Shown here: positions 50,487 through 61,801 of the stretch, in pieces
Position numbering within the stretch: the first letter of the stretch is position 1
Layout: each line of letters opens with the position of its first letter
From: Cordia subcordata
Taxonomy: Eukaryota > Streptophyta > Magnoliopsida > Boraginales > Cordiaceae
Direction of reading: 5' to 3'
Length of the DNA: 64,000 bases
Assembly (NCBI GenBank): GCA_028554755.1
Contig: JAPTOF010000015.1
Location: 14,519,501-14,583,500 of the forward strand
Notes under the pieces: generated by a model
Told to the model about the DNA's origin: nothing
What the model saw: only the letters and a program-made list of their open reading frames with translations
Databases searched by the model: none
Position numbers and translations under genes: made by a program

Positions 50487-51689
50487 CGTTGCTCACTTAA
50501 CTACGACACATTAGTATTTTGCCTAGACACGTGTTGTGTCACATTAATTATATTTGTTTACATGTTAAGCCTATGTGTTATGCCATATCAATCTTTATTC
50601 TTTCATGGTAACATTATCCTAATAATTAAAGTCATGCATATTGCACTATTTTTTCTTTTCATTTTTCACATTTCAAAATAGTTACAAGTTATAGGGCATG
50701 TGTTGAAAGAACAATATTGATTTGCTCTTTTAAAATTATGGATAGATAGTTATAGCACTTTTTTTCATTACTCTATAAATATGATAAGTCTAAATTTAAG
50801 TGTGATGATGGCAATTGGCAAATTAAGAACTTTATGATGGCTTATGTACATACTTTATTGAAACAGAAAGCAGAATACATAGACAAAATTGAAAAAATAG
50901 TTATATAGTCTTGAATGTGCTTTTCTTCACAATAATTTAAGTCAAACAAAGAGTAGGATGAGCCTTTGACATCGGTATGGTCTCGAGCAAAGACACTCCG
51001 ATGCTCAAGTTAGTATAAGCAATAATTTAAGTTGAGTAGTAGGATCAACTATTACGTCAAAGTGTTGGTAAGGTGGGCCAGGCGATTGTGATTTGTGTAC
51101 TGAGCTTAACCCTTCTTTGGATAGGGGAATAGAAGGAAGGGAAAGGATCTAGAGGGATTGTTAAATCTTTTCCTCTGTTTGGGTTAGAGGGATATGAAGA
51201 GAGAGGGATATGGACAGATATAACTTATCCCTCCAAATCCTTTAAGATGAATCCTTTTAATTTGGGAAAAAAAGGGAGGGAAAAGAAAAAGAATTTTTTG
51301 TAATGAATTTTTTATCCTTCTTCTCATGTTTAAATTTAAAATTATATAAGGGCTTAAAGGTCTATTTTAATATAAAATTTAATCATTTCCTTCCATTTCC
51401 TTCCTAATCAAAATGAGAGAAATCCACAATCTTTTATTATCCTTTCCTTTGTAAAATTTTTTTAATCCAAATAAGAATTAATCATTTCCTCTCCTTTCTT
51501 TTATAATACTTTCCTTTCCTTTCTTTTATTAAACTTCCTCCTCCAAATCCAAACATAGTGTAAGTGTCAATTATTGGATACCCCTTCCTTGGTGGGAAGG
51601 ATCTACTTATAGATGCTTTCCAGTCATTGAGACTTGTATGCCTTTGCTATTTGATAAACTCCTGAGAATGTCAACGGTGATCTAGTCCA
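50487..51689. other. Intergenic, no supported feature
   Basis: No exon or repeat boundary is convincing. Bases 51120-51560 are rich in purine/pyrimidine blocks (AGAGGGATA, CTTTCCTTTCC) that are approximately inverted with respect to each other, possibly an old foldback element. Confidence 0.4.
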
Positions 51690-52118
51690 TCAACTAGGAT
51701 GATGATCAGATCATCAGTAAATATTTACCTCTCTTTTAGTGTTTAAGAGATATACTTAGTGTATGACAGTTATCCACGTAGGTCAAAGGTAGCGTTAAAG
51801 AAACGTTAAAGCTTGTTCTATTGTAACAGTCTAAGAGTGAGATAGCAAGGTTGATATTGATGAAGTAGATCCTGATAGGAGTAATAAAGTCATATGTGAT
51901 ATAGTTGAGGCTGAAAGGTTTGTATGAGATTTATTAAAAGTTGAGACATTTTCTCTCGAGTGATTGGAGATGAATCAAACTTCATAGTAGGCCTTAAGCC
52001 TTGGTCTAAATCGTGAGCCTCTTTGGGCCTTACAATACTTGCAAGTCATAATCTTATAAGTTGAGCCCAATTAACGCAAGTAGAGTTTTTAAGCCTAAGC
52101 CAACTTTTGGCTACTACA
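51690..52118 (-). repeat. Dispersed repeat R, copy 1 (LTR-like)
   Basis: A block of about 420 bases directly repeated at 58868-59267. Shared words include TGACAGTTATCCACG / TGACAGTTATTCACC and the terminal GGCTACTACA / AGCTACTACA. Read on the minus strand it begins TGTAGTAG and is preceded by the purine-rich AGAGAGTAGGGGACT, as an LTR would be. The family is unknown. Confidence 0.5.
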
Positions 52119-52736
52119 GTTAGTCCCCTACTCTCTAAACTAAAAGAGTTTTGAATTAGAGAGTAGTAATTCCATGTGGAAACTCAAATTTGTGATTGTC
52201 ATGATTGAACACGAAATGCCCGTGTAATAATATAAATCTTTATAATTGACATGTTGTGACTTTCACTTGAATTAGGATCTTGTCATAGCATAATTCCATT
52301 TGAAGTGAGAGTTAAAATCTTGTATATGGTCAAGCAACTAGTACTCATACTTTTTCACTAATAACCAAGTAGAAAATCCTTGTGATTTCTCATCCGTAGC
52401 AGAGTTGACACTCATTTCAAAGAATGGATTGTTGTAATTTCTTTATCCAAAGTTAAGCAAACCACCACTATTTCTCGATTGTGGCTTTTATAAGGAAGGC
52501 ATCTTTGTTTCATCTCTACCTGGTAGGTCTCGGTAAGGTAAACCATACTTGTAAATTCTTTTTGAAATGAATATACACATGGTACTTTAGATCACGACAG
52601 TCGTATACTTGTAATTGCATTGGTGTCTTTTACCTAGTAGATATTACTTGGAGCTACCATACCAGCATAGGGTTAACTATCTTTGAAATTTTCTTTTTGT
52701 GACTTATTCGTTGTACAATAGAATGCATAATATTGT
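52119..52736. other. Intergenic DNA left of the Tork element
   Basis: No gene is supported. It separates repeat R copy 1 from the insertion site of the Tork element, whose target pentamer ATTGT ends at 52736. Confidence 0.5.
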
Positions 52737-53090
52737 TGTTGAATGTAGCTCGAATTCTTGGGCAACATGAATAGCAAATTTCCTTGATTAGCATTTACCT
52801 TGTTTGCTTCTACCATAACAATACATAATTAATATGTGTCTTTTTCCTAGTAATATACTGTTTCCTTATCCTTATAGAATACTGATTAGGATACTTGTGT
52901 ATTATAAATAGGGGTTAGGTCATAGTATTATGAGGGTGAGAGGAACCAGAGTGAAAGCTTTGTAGTATTCGAGATCAATAATAATTTATTCTCTGCTGCC
53001 CGTGGAAGTAGGCTTTAAAGCTGAACCACGTAATTCTCCTGTGTCTATTTTCTTCTCATATTCTTAGTGTTTGCATGTTTTTCCCCAACA
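52737..53090 (+). repeat. 5' LTR of Tork-like element
   Basis: 354 bp, TGTTGAATGTAGC...TTCCCCAACA. It contains the TATA box at 52913-52920 and is matched by 57993-58346. Confidence 0.92.
52913..52920 (+). promoter_or_regulatory. TATA box in Tork 5' LTR
   Basis: TATAAATA, followed by a purine-rich GGGGTTAGG, positioned in the LTR where U3 meets R. The same box is kept in the 3' LTR at 58159-58166, so the promoter could also read out into the 3' flank. Confidence 0.6.
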
Positions 53091-53948
53091 AACTGGTATC
53101 AGAGCTTAGGTATTAATCCGCTGCTTGAGGGAAAAAAGAAAAATCAAAACTCATTGTGAAACCAAAATTTCTCAAACCAAACAGTGCCTAACCAAACAAA
53201 GGTCTTTGCTCGGCGAGTTGTGCTCCGGTGCTGTCTACGTTGAGCGTTGGTGGCTGGAGTGGAAGTTTGCGTCAGCGGGTCGTGGTTCGTGTTTGGGTTT
53301 GAAACGAAGAAGATAGAGTTCGCGTGCTCTTGAGGTTAGTTTTTTGGGTATTCAGGAATTTTTGCAAATTGGTTCAAGTTTGTAAAGTAGGTTTAGGGTT
53401 AGTACGCTTTGGGTCTTTGGGTTTATTTGGATCAGGCCTGGGTAATGGCCTTGTCCAACTTTGGCTAGGTCTTGGGTCTTGGGTTAATTAATTTTTTGTT
53501 GGGCTTGGGCTCTAGGTCAGAAAAATAATAAATTTCTTTTTTGGGTTTGGGCTTAGTTTAGGCCAAAAGAATAAAAAAAAGAATTTTTATTTGGGCTTAG
53601 ATTTAGTCCTTAAAAAAAAAAATTTGACTAGTCGACCTGTTTGACCGCGTTGACCGGGGTTGACCGAGGTTTGACTTTGATGTTGACCATTGACCAAGGG
53701 TTGACCGAGTTTGACCAAAGCCTTACCCCATGTTTTTCGACGTGCTGAGTCCGTTTTTGGGCTCTGTTTTTCCAGATTCTGCTCCGAAGTACGAGTTTAG
53801 GGATGGTGTTGACTTTGACCAACAGGTTTGATTTTGACCGGTGTTGACCAAAGTTGACCAGGGGTGTTCTTAAGGTTTCTCGACGTGCTGAATCCATTTT
53901 TGCGGTCCATTGAGCCAAATTCCATCCCGAAGTGTGAGTTTTGTGCAA

Positions 53949-56900
53949 ATGAATATGTCTTCCACAGGTGAAAAGTTTGAAATCGAGAAGTTTGACGGGA
54001 AAATGAGTTTCAGTCTTTAGAGGATCAGATTCAAGGCATTTATGACAATGCAAGGACTTTGGAAAGTCATTGAAGAAGTGATCCTAGTAAAGATGGAAAC
54101 AGCAGTAAAAGAAGAACTTGAAGCGAAAGCCTTGAGTGCAATACATATGTCCGTGACAAATGAAGTATTGCTGGAGATTACTGAGAAGATGATAGCAGTT
54201 GAGGCTTGGAATACTTTGATGGAATTGTATGCATCTAAATCTCTCACCCATCGCCTCTACTTGAAGAAGCGATTATATCATCTTAGAATGAAAGAAGGTA
54301 CGTCACTAAAGCAACACCTTGATGAGTTTACCTCTTGTTTTATTGCTTTGAAGGACGTGGGTATTAAAATTGATGACGAAGACCAAGCTATGATCGTATT
54401 ATGCTCCTTACCGCCTTCATATATGAACTTTGTAGACACTATGTTGTACGGGAGGGATAAAATTACGTTTGATAATGTGATTGCTTCATTAAAATTGAAG
54501 GATCTTCAAACACATATTCCGGGACATAGGGAAGAAGTTCATAGGGAAGGTTTAGTGAGTAGAGGGAGATCAGAGAATAGAGGGAGATTTTTGGGTAGAC
54601 AGAAAAGCAAGTCAAGGTCAAAATCAAGAGCAAGGAAGCTATGCTGTTTTGAGTGTGGTGAAAAGGGTCATATTAAGAAAGAATGTCCAAAACTGATAAA
54701 GGGAAAGAAAAAGGTGGAAAATTCAGCTAATGTGGTAGAGAGTGCTGACAGTAATGGGGAGAACTTGAGTAGTACCAGGGAAGTTTTGATTGCGAGTGCA
54801 TCACAGTGGCATAATCAATGGATTCTTGATACTGGTGCAACGTTCCATATGTGTCCTAGGCGTGACTGGTTCTCTTCTTATTCCAAAAGAGAAGGGAAAG
54901 TCTTTCTAGGCAATGATCTTTCGTTGAAGGTGGAGGGAATGGGCATCGTAAGTATCAAGATGTTTGATGGTATTATAAGATCTCTCGAGTGTTGGCATGT
55001 ACCGGAGCTGAAGAAAAACTTGATTTCTCTTGGGCGTTTGGATTCTTATGCATACAAATTCCGAAGTGAGAATAGTGTCTTAAAGGTGACCAAAGGTGCA
55101 ATTGTGCTCTTGAAAGGGAACTTGACTGGTGGCCTATATGTCATTCAAGGTAGTACAGTTACAGGTGTGCAGCTGTTACATCCGAGGAGAGCGATAATGA
55201 CAGTACGCAGTTATGGCACAAAAGATTGGGCCATATAAGTAAGAGGGGACTGACCGAGCTGAGCAAGAGGGATTTGCTTTGTGGACAAAAAACTGGAAAG
55301 CTTGAATTCTGCGAGCATTGTGTCTTTGGAAAGCAAACCAGGGTGAAGTTCAGCAAAGGGCAGGAGAACGCCAAAGGTACACTTGATTATATTCATTCTG
55401 ATCTTTGGGGTCCTAATGAAGTTCTTTCTAAGAAAGATGCCAGGTATTGCATCACTTTCATTGATGCATACTCTCGGATGGTGTGGGTATACTTCTTGAA
55501 AACTAAAGATGAGGCGTTTCCAACATTTGTCGAGTGGAAGACGTTGATTGAGAAGCAGACTGGGAAACAGATCAAGCGTCTTAGGACTGACAATGGGTTG
55601 GAATACTGCAATAAAGAGTTTGATGAATTCTGCAGGAAACATGGCATTGTGAGACACTACACATGTGTAGGGACACCACAATAAATGGAGTTGCAGAACA
55701 CATGAATAGAACTCTGGTGGAGAGAGCTCGTTGTATGCTCTTCCAATTTGGTTTGAGTAAAGACTTTTGGGCTGAAGCCGTTAATACGGCATGCTACTTG
55801 GTGAATAGGTCTCCATCCAAAGCTATTGAATTAAAAACTCCTTTTGAGTTATGGTCTGGTAAGTCTGCTGACTACTCTCTATTGAGGGTGTTCGGTTGCC
55901 CTGCATATGCTCACGTGAAGGATGGCAAGTTAGAGCCGAGGGCAAATAAATGCATATTCCTAGGCTATACATCCGAGAGGAAAGGATACAGGTTATGGTG
56001 CACAGATCCAAAGTCTCCAGGTTTCCTCATCAGCAAGGATGTGACATTCAATGAGTCTACTTCATTAGACCAAGAAAAGGAGAAAGCGGTAGCTAGTTTA
56101 GACCCCGGTGTCAAAGAGCAGGTGGAGGTATTTGCTGATGTTCCAAATGTTCCATCTAGCAATAGTAGTAGTCAAATTCAGCCGACTCAACCAACTGATG
56201 TGCATGATCAAAATGTGCCTGAACAACAGAAGTACAGCATTGCCACTGGGCGAGAAAGGAGACAGATTAGAGAGCCTCAAAGGTATGAATACGCTGATCT
56301 TATTGCTTATGCTTTGACTGTTGCTGAAACAATTGAAGGACATAAGCCGAATTCATACAAAGAGGCTATATCTGGAAATGATTCTTCTCAGTGGGAAGGT
56401 GCCATGAGTGAAGAGATTGAGTCTCTTCAGAAGAATCAAACTTGGGAGCTTGTTGAATTGCCTGAGGGACAGCGAGTTGTCGATTGCAAATGGGTTTACA
56501 AGAAAAAGGAAGGTACTCCAAGGGTTGAGGGTCCTCGATACAAGGCACGGCTGGTGGCAAAAGGCTATACACAAAGAGAGGGTGTTGACTTCAACGAAGT
56601 GTTCTCTCCGGTTGTGAAGCATACTTCCATCAGGGTTTTACTTGCCTTGGTTGCTCTTCATGACTTAGAGCTTAAGCAGCTAGATGTGAAAACGGCGTTT
56701 TTGCATGGTGATCTTGAAGAGCAAATTTACATGAGTCAATCGGAGGGGTATATAGTTCCTGGTAAGGAGAACCATGTTTGCAAACTGAAAAAGTCCTTGT
56801 ATGGGTTGAAGCAGTCGGTTCGGCAATGGTACAAGAGATTTAACACATTCATGGTAGGTGCTGGATACACAAGGAGTGCCTATGACAGTCGTGTGTATCT

Positions 56901-57921
56901 CAAGAAGCTTCCAGATGGTTCGTTTATGTACTTGTTGTTGTATGTCGATGATATGTTTATTGCTGCTAAAAGCATGTCCGCCATCGACAAATTAAAGAAG
57001 CAGCTGGGTGATGAGTTTGAGATGAAGAATCTTGGAGCAGCAAAGAAGATTCTTGGCATGGAGATTCGCAAGGATAGAAACGCTGGGAAGCTATTCTTGT
57101 CTCAACAGAGTTATATTGAGAAGGTGCTGGAGCGTTTCGGGATGCATAAAGCTAAGCCTGTGAGTGTGTCGCTTGCTGCTCATTTCAAGTTATCTACAGA
57201 TTTGTCGCCTTAAACCGAGGAGGAGGTGGAGCATATGTCTCGTGTTCTATACTCGAGTGCTGTTGGTAGCTTGATGCATGCTATGGTGTGCACTCGTCCT
57301 AACATTTCACATGTAGTTAGTGTTGTGAGCAAGTATATGGCATCGCCTAGGAAAACACACTGGGAAGCGGTGAAATGGATAATGAGATATTTGCGTGGCA
57401 CTGCGAATATAGGATTGCTATTTAGCAAGATAACTGGAGATTGCGCGAGGTTGGTGGGTTATTGTGATTCAGACTTTGCGGGTGACCTTGATAAGAGAAG
57501 ATCTCTGACGGGTTACATGTTTACTCTCTCTGGATGTGCTATCAATTGGAAAGCAATATTACAGTCTACTGTGGCATTGTCGACTACTGAGGCGGAGTAC
57601 ATGGCAATTGCAGAAGCTGTGAAGGAGGCCATGTGGTTACAAGGCCTGGTTCGTGATCTTGGACTGCAGCAAGATACAAGTACAGTTTTTTGTGATAGTC
57701 AGAGTGCAATCCATCTGACAAAAAATCAAATGTATCATGAGAGGACTAAACACATTGACGTTAGATATCACTTTATCAGAAATGTTATATCACAAAGGAT
57801 CATATCGATGCAAAAGATATCTACCCATGAAAATCCAGCATATATGATGACCAAGGTGGTTCCAATTAGCAAGTTCAATCATTGCTTGGACTTGGTTGCT
57901 ATTTGCGTTGTGGAGTATTGA
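53949..57921 (+). pseudogene. gag-pol polyprotein of Tork-like element (four lesions)
   Basis: The frame opens at ATG 53949 (MNMSSTGEKFEIEKFDGKMS) and is interrupted by TAG at 54018-54020, where a tryptophan codon is usual; it continues from 54021. Gag carries a CCHC knuckle (CCFECGEKGHIKKEC, about 54642-54686) and protease DTGATFH (about 54825). A 1-nt loss near 55166 shifts the frame before GAG-pre-integrase ([10 protein letters not shown]). Integrase ([15 protein letters not shown]) is shifted again by a 1-nt loss near 55682. RT (55690-57210) keeps YVDD at 56941-56952. TAA at 57211-57213 interrupts before the RNase H part (57226-57921, ending at TGA 57919). Confidence 0.9.
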
Positions 57922-57992
57922 GCCCTTAGGGACAGTTGGCAGTAGGGATGATGGTGTGTTGATCGAAGCGAATACGTGCCAAGGTGGAAATT

Positions 57993-58346
57993 TGTTGAAT
58001 GTGGCCCGAATTCTTGGGCAACAAGAATAGCAAATTTCCTTGATTAGCATTCACCTTGTTTGCTTCTACCATAACAATACATAATTAATATGTGTTTTTT
58101 TCCTAGTAATATACTATTTCCTTATCCTTATAGAATACTGATTAGGATACTTGTGTATTATAAATAGGGGTTAGGACATAGTATTATGAGGGTGAAAAGA
58201 ACCAGAGTGAAAGCTTTGTATTATTTGAGATCAATAATAATTTATTTTCTGCTGCCCATGGAAGTAAGCTTTAAAGCCGAACCACGTAATTCTCCTGTGT
58301 CCATTTTCTTCTCGTATTCTTAGCGTTTGTATATTTTTCCCCAACA
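57993..58346 (+). repeat. 3' LTR of Tork-like element
   Basis: 354 bp, same ends as the 5' LTR, followed by the target copy ATTGT. Confidence 0.92.
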
Positions 58347-58568
58347 ATTGTTTTCCCCCTCAAGATTCTACATAGTTTGGCCTTCACAACCTCATTGTGT
58401 GTGAACGAGTGGTAGTGCCGCAGTTTGTTATCAGTACTCCAAGCGCCTGTCAAGGTTCGCATGTAAAGGCACCAAGGGTTTGCCGTAGATGCAATAAGTG
58501 TGCCATAAGCGCAATAAATGCATAAAAAGTTGCATCCGAGTCACTATGACTCGTACACTTTGCTCTTT

Positions 58569-58833
58569 TTTTTTTTTTTTTTAAAAGGGTTAACCAAAGG
58601 AGAACCCCTTTCCCACCTGGCCAGAGGCCCCTTAACCAGGCTGGAGGTTAATCGAGGGATGTGCGTGAGTGGCAGCCCGACCAGGGAGAGGACCAACGGG
58701 CGTGGAAATCCAGCAATAGCCCCCGCAATATTTCAGCGGAGTACTGCCGCTACACGGACTCGATCCCGCGTTGTCAGGGTGTCTCCACCTTAGTCACCTG
58801 GCCACTTACCAACTCACCTATGCCCCTGGGGGC
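58569..58833 (-). mobile_element. tRNA-derived SINE
   Basis: About 265 bp. On the minus strand it starts near 58833 with GGGGCATAGGTGAGTTGGTA, which fits an A box. About 40 bases later comes GGGATCGAGTCC, which fits a B box. It ends in a poly(A) tail (T-run on the plus strand from 58567). It is flanked by a 15-bp perfect duplication TACACTTTGCTCTTT at 58554-58568 and 58834-58848, overlapping the tail by a few T. This is the target-primed insertion pattern of SINEs. No protein is encoded. Confidence 0.85.
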
Positions 58834-58867
58834 TACACTTTGCTCTTTGTTAATATTATATATAGGC

Positions 58868-59267
58868 CACCAACAAAGAGGATGCTAAGATCATTAGTAA
58901 TTATTTACATCTCTTTAAGGGCTCGGAGACTTACTTAGCATATGACAGTTATTCACCAAGACAAACATGGCACGAAAGGAGTGTTAGAACTTGTTCTATT
59001 TGTAGGAGTCCAAGAGCGAGATGGCAATCTAATAGAAGTAACAAAGGCATATGTATTATATTTGAGACTAGAATGTCTATATGAGATTTAGCAGTAGTTA
59101 AAATTTTTTTCTCTCAGAGTGATTAGGGATGAATTGAACTTCTTAGCGAGCCTTTAGCCTAGGTTTGGAACGTGGGCCCCACAATACTTCTAGGTAATAA
59201 CCTTTTAAATTAAATCTATTTAACATAAGGAGAGTCTTTAGACCTAATCCAATTTTAAGCTACTACA
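58868..59267 (-). repeat. Dispersed repeat R, copy 2 (LTR-like)
   Basis: Direct repeat of 51690-52118, with substitutions and small indels. It ends AGCTACTACA on the plus strand. The Tork element and the SINE lie between the copies. Confidence 0.5.
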
Positions 59268-59939
59268 GCCTCAATTAAACATTATGTAACCTCCATTTTC
59301 CAATTAAATCAATGATGACAAAAATTAATAAAAATATCACTATAAGAATAAGAAGAGAAAGGATTGTGCAAAAATACTTGCAAGACTTCATTGCATGAAA
59401 TAATTATTAATATGTTAACTTGCTAACCAAGTCCATAAATTGTTTCAATTTCTCCGGCCTTGACAAAGGATTTGTGTTCAAGTATGCATCATGAGACAAA
59501 TTCCTACATTCTTTCAATGGCATACAATTATAAAACTAAAAACAAATCTTTAATTCTCTAAACTGGACCCAAAATCATATTAAAAACCTAAAGATCACGC
59601 ATTTCATGCTAAATAGAGGAATAATTAAAATAGATACCCACGATTCCCCCACCCCCCCCAAAAAAAAAAAAAACCCTCAAGCTAACACTATTTATTCTAT
59701 TTGATCTATAAAATATATGCATATATACATCTCCACAGAGGCAATATAACTATGGAAAAGAATGAGACTGTCGAGTAATTCAAATAATTAAAATTACTCT
59801 TTAGGAGCTTAGGTTCAGACTCCTCCCCACAAAATGCTGAATTAGGGCCTTATGGACGAAGGATTTTCCTTCTCCTTTCTCTTTTTCCCCTTAAGAGAGG
59901 GAAAAAGAAAGAGAAGAAGGGGGGGGGGGGGGGGAACAA
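59268..59939. other. 3' flank of the 94-aa gene; hairpin and G-run
   Basis: No separate gene is seen. Next to the stop codon at 59940 are a 16-G run (59919-59934) and an imperfect hairpin of about 18 bp (59869-59889 with 59899-59916; arms CTTCTCCTTTCTC and GAGAAAG-type). Both would lie in the 3' untranslated region on the minus strand. Confidence 0.45.
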
Positions 59940-61600
59940 TCAGAAAGGTGCGGATGCGATGTCGCCAGGGCCTCGTGGCTTTAGATGATTAGAGACGCAC
60001 TCCATCTCTTCTTCACTGTAATCCCTCATGGTGTCTTTGTCATCTCGCACACTCTTGATCACAGGCTCCAAACCCTAATTCAACTCAACATTTTATCCAT
60101 CAATTATATATTATTAATATAATCTGATCATATATATATAAAAAAGTCTACCACTTTCAAATTATAATGATTTGTCTAAATTGGATCAATGAAAACATAC
60201 GGACGTACGTACGTACATATATATACACTTAGATTAATATTTTTATATTCTTTTACTTCTTTTCACAACTATACATGATATTTGCATGTTGGTAGAAGTT
60301 CTAATTTCGTAAATCATTTCTCATTTTAATGCAAATTTTCGAAAATTTCTATTAAGGTGCATGTGATGTTCCGTTTTTAATTTAGTTTTGGGAGATGGAA
60401 AGAAATTTTAGACCATGCAAACTCACTAATTAATGGTGATTCATTTCCCCATGTAATTGTACATGTCATTTAGTGTATTCCATTTTGAATCCAATGTTTA
60501 GTACGTAGAGTTTTCATAAAACTAATCAACAAGCAAGTTTCTCTGAGTTCCACGAGACACCTCCCCCCCCCCCCCCTCTTCCCGTAATTTACTTCTTCAA
60601 ATTTTGACAATGAAAATAAAAAACAATTATGAGATTAAAATCAATATAAATAATTAAAAATAATAATATGGTGTTTGAGATTTCAAAACATTATGAAATA
60701 ATGTATATAAAAAATATTAAAAGAGAAATTAAATACGAAGTGGCAAAATAGAAAAATTATTGAAATAAAATTAAAATAGAGAATTCTTGAAAAAAAATAA
60801 GGAAGGTGTTGAAAATAAAACTAAAATAAACTTTCTTGCCTTCTTCTGTATTTGCTACTTTCGCTTAATTAGGCAATCAAAACATGGATATGCTTAATTG
60901 AAATAACCTATGTATTTGTACACTAGTATATGTTTTGGTTTATCTTATGGAAATAATTAAAAAAATGCTTGAAATTAATGATCCCCCGTGGACAACAAGG
61001 TCTCACAAAAAAAAAAAAAAAAAACACGCACACGTGACTTTAGATCAAATGACAAGCAATGAATTCCAAACCCATGCTGTGTCGTGTACGTAGTTAGCAT
61101 CAATTCTATCAGTTGAAATATGTAAGAAAAATCGACAAACACAAACGCGTCAACAAAATTAGGAACCAAAGTTAGAAAATTAATGTTAAATGAACAGTAC
61201 CTCCGTGAAAATTGTCAGAGCTTCTTCAATGCTCCTTGTATTTACCACGTAAAGTGCTGCCTCCTATAATCCATGATCACATCAAGTAAACAAGACAATA
61301 TATAAGACTCAAAACTAGAATTGACATAATACATTAACATGCGATAACATGAAAAGATTTCAATCGTAGTTTAGTTTCAGGAGAATAAAAAAATAAAATA
61401 AAATAAAATAAGGAGACGAAGAGGCAATTCTGTTACGTTCGACTTCAGGAGGACCAGAGAAAACGACAAGGAGACGGAGAGGTGGGTTTGCGGGGGGGGG
61501 GGGGGGGACTTACCCTTGCAAAATGCAGTTGGTCGAACTTAAGAGTCCTGGGTTCATCCTCAATGGAAGATGTTCTCTCTATACCAACCATTTGGGACAT
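59940..61600 (-). CDS. Small conserved-looking plant protein of unknown function, 94 aa
   Basis: I assembled this gene from three exons, 61600-61514, 61263-61201 and 60074-59940, with GT-AG introns all in phase 0, giving 285 bp and 94 aa. The product begins MSQMVGIERTSSIEDEPRTL, continues FAREAALYVVNTRSIEEALT and EGLEPVIKSVRDDKD, has an acidic DYSEEEMEC stretch and ends GDIASAPF. No signal peptide, membrane segment or catalytic motif is visible; the middle suggests an amphipathic helix. The evidence for it is coherent in-frame splicing, codon-like composition and consensus splice sites, including GTAAGT at intron 1. An alternative acceptor for exon 2 three bases on would drop one glutamate. 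I do not know its function. ACGT-core elements upstream hint at light or ABA control (inference). Confidence 0.7.
61492..61507. repeat. 16-nt G-run abutting a splice donor
   Basis: On the minus strand a 16-C run begins immediately after the six donor bases GTAAGT (61513-61508) of intron 1 of the 94-aa gene. Confidence 0.85.
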
Positions 61601-61715
61601 ACCCGATTGCTTTTGAGCCAGACTTTAGACAGAAAACAGAAGTTTCAATCTCCCAATTTGTGTTTGATATATTGGTAAAACTTAAAAAGCTTCTAAATTA
61701 TCACCCTTTGTGCGC

Positions 61716-61727
61716 TATTATATATAT
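61716..61727 (-). promoter_or_regulatory. Possible TATA box of the 94-aa gene
   Basis: TATATATAATAG on the minus strand, about 115 bases upstream of the ATG at 61600. That would place transcription start near 61690 with a leader of about 90 bases. Other TATATA words nearby could serve instead. Confidence 0.35.
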
Positions 61728-61801
61728 GTCATATATGATGAGATAATATATGTGTGTGTATATATATCTATAGGTAGGGTGAGCTAGCTAGCTAGTGCAC
61801 C

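Larger units (their letters stand above)
52737..58346 (+). mobile_element. Near-complete Tork-like Copia retrotransposon
   Basis: A 5.6-kb plus-strand element with LTRs of equal length (354 bp each, 52737-53090 and 57993-58346) and a perfect 5-bp target duplication ATTGT (52732-52736 and 58347-58351). The primer-binding site TGGTATCAGAGC is at 53094-53105 and a polypurine tract (AAGGTGGAAA) precedes the 3' LTR. Each LTR has a TATAAATA box. Gag, protease, integrase, RT and RNase H are all present in order but carry four lesions. The LTRs differ at about 20 of 354 positions by eye, mostly transitions. The Tork/Tnt1-like lineage is inferred from the gag and pol sequence. Confidence 0.92.

Noticed and set aside
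53125..53316. 63-codon frame in the Tork leader
   Set aside because: It lies between primer-binding site and gag, with no homology; it is leader sequence.
53628..54053. 141-codon minus-strand frame
   Set aside because: It comes from repeated TTGACC words in the Tork leader read backwards.
58518..58888. Plus-strand frames across the SINE
   Set aside because: They begin in the poly(T) and read through the antisense SINE body.
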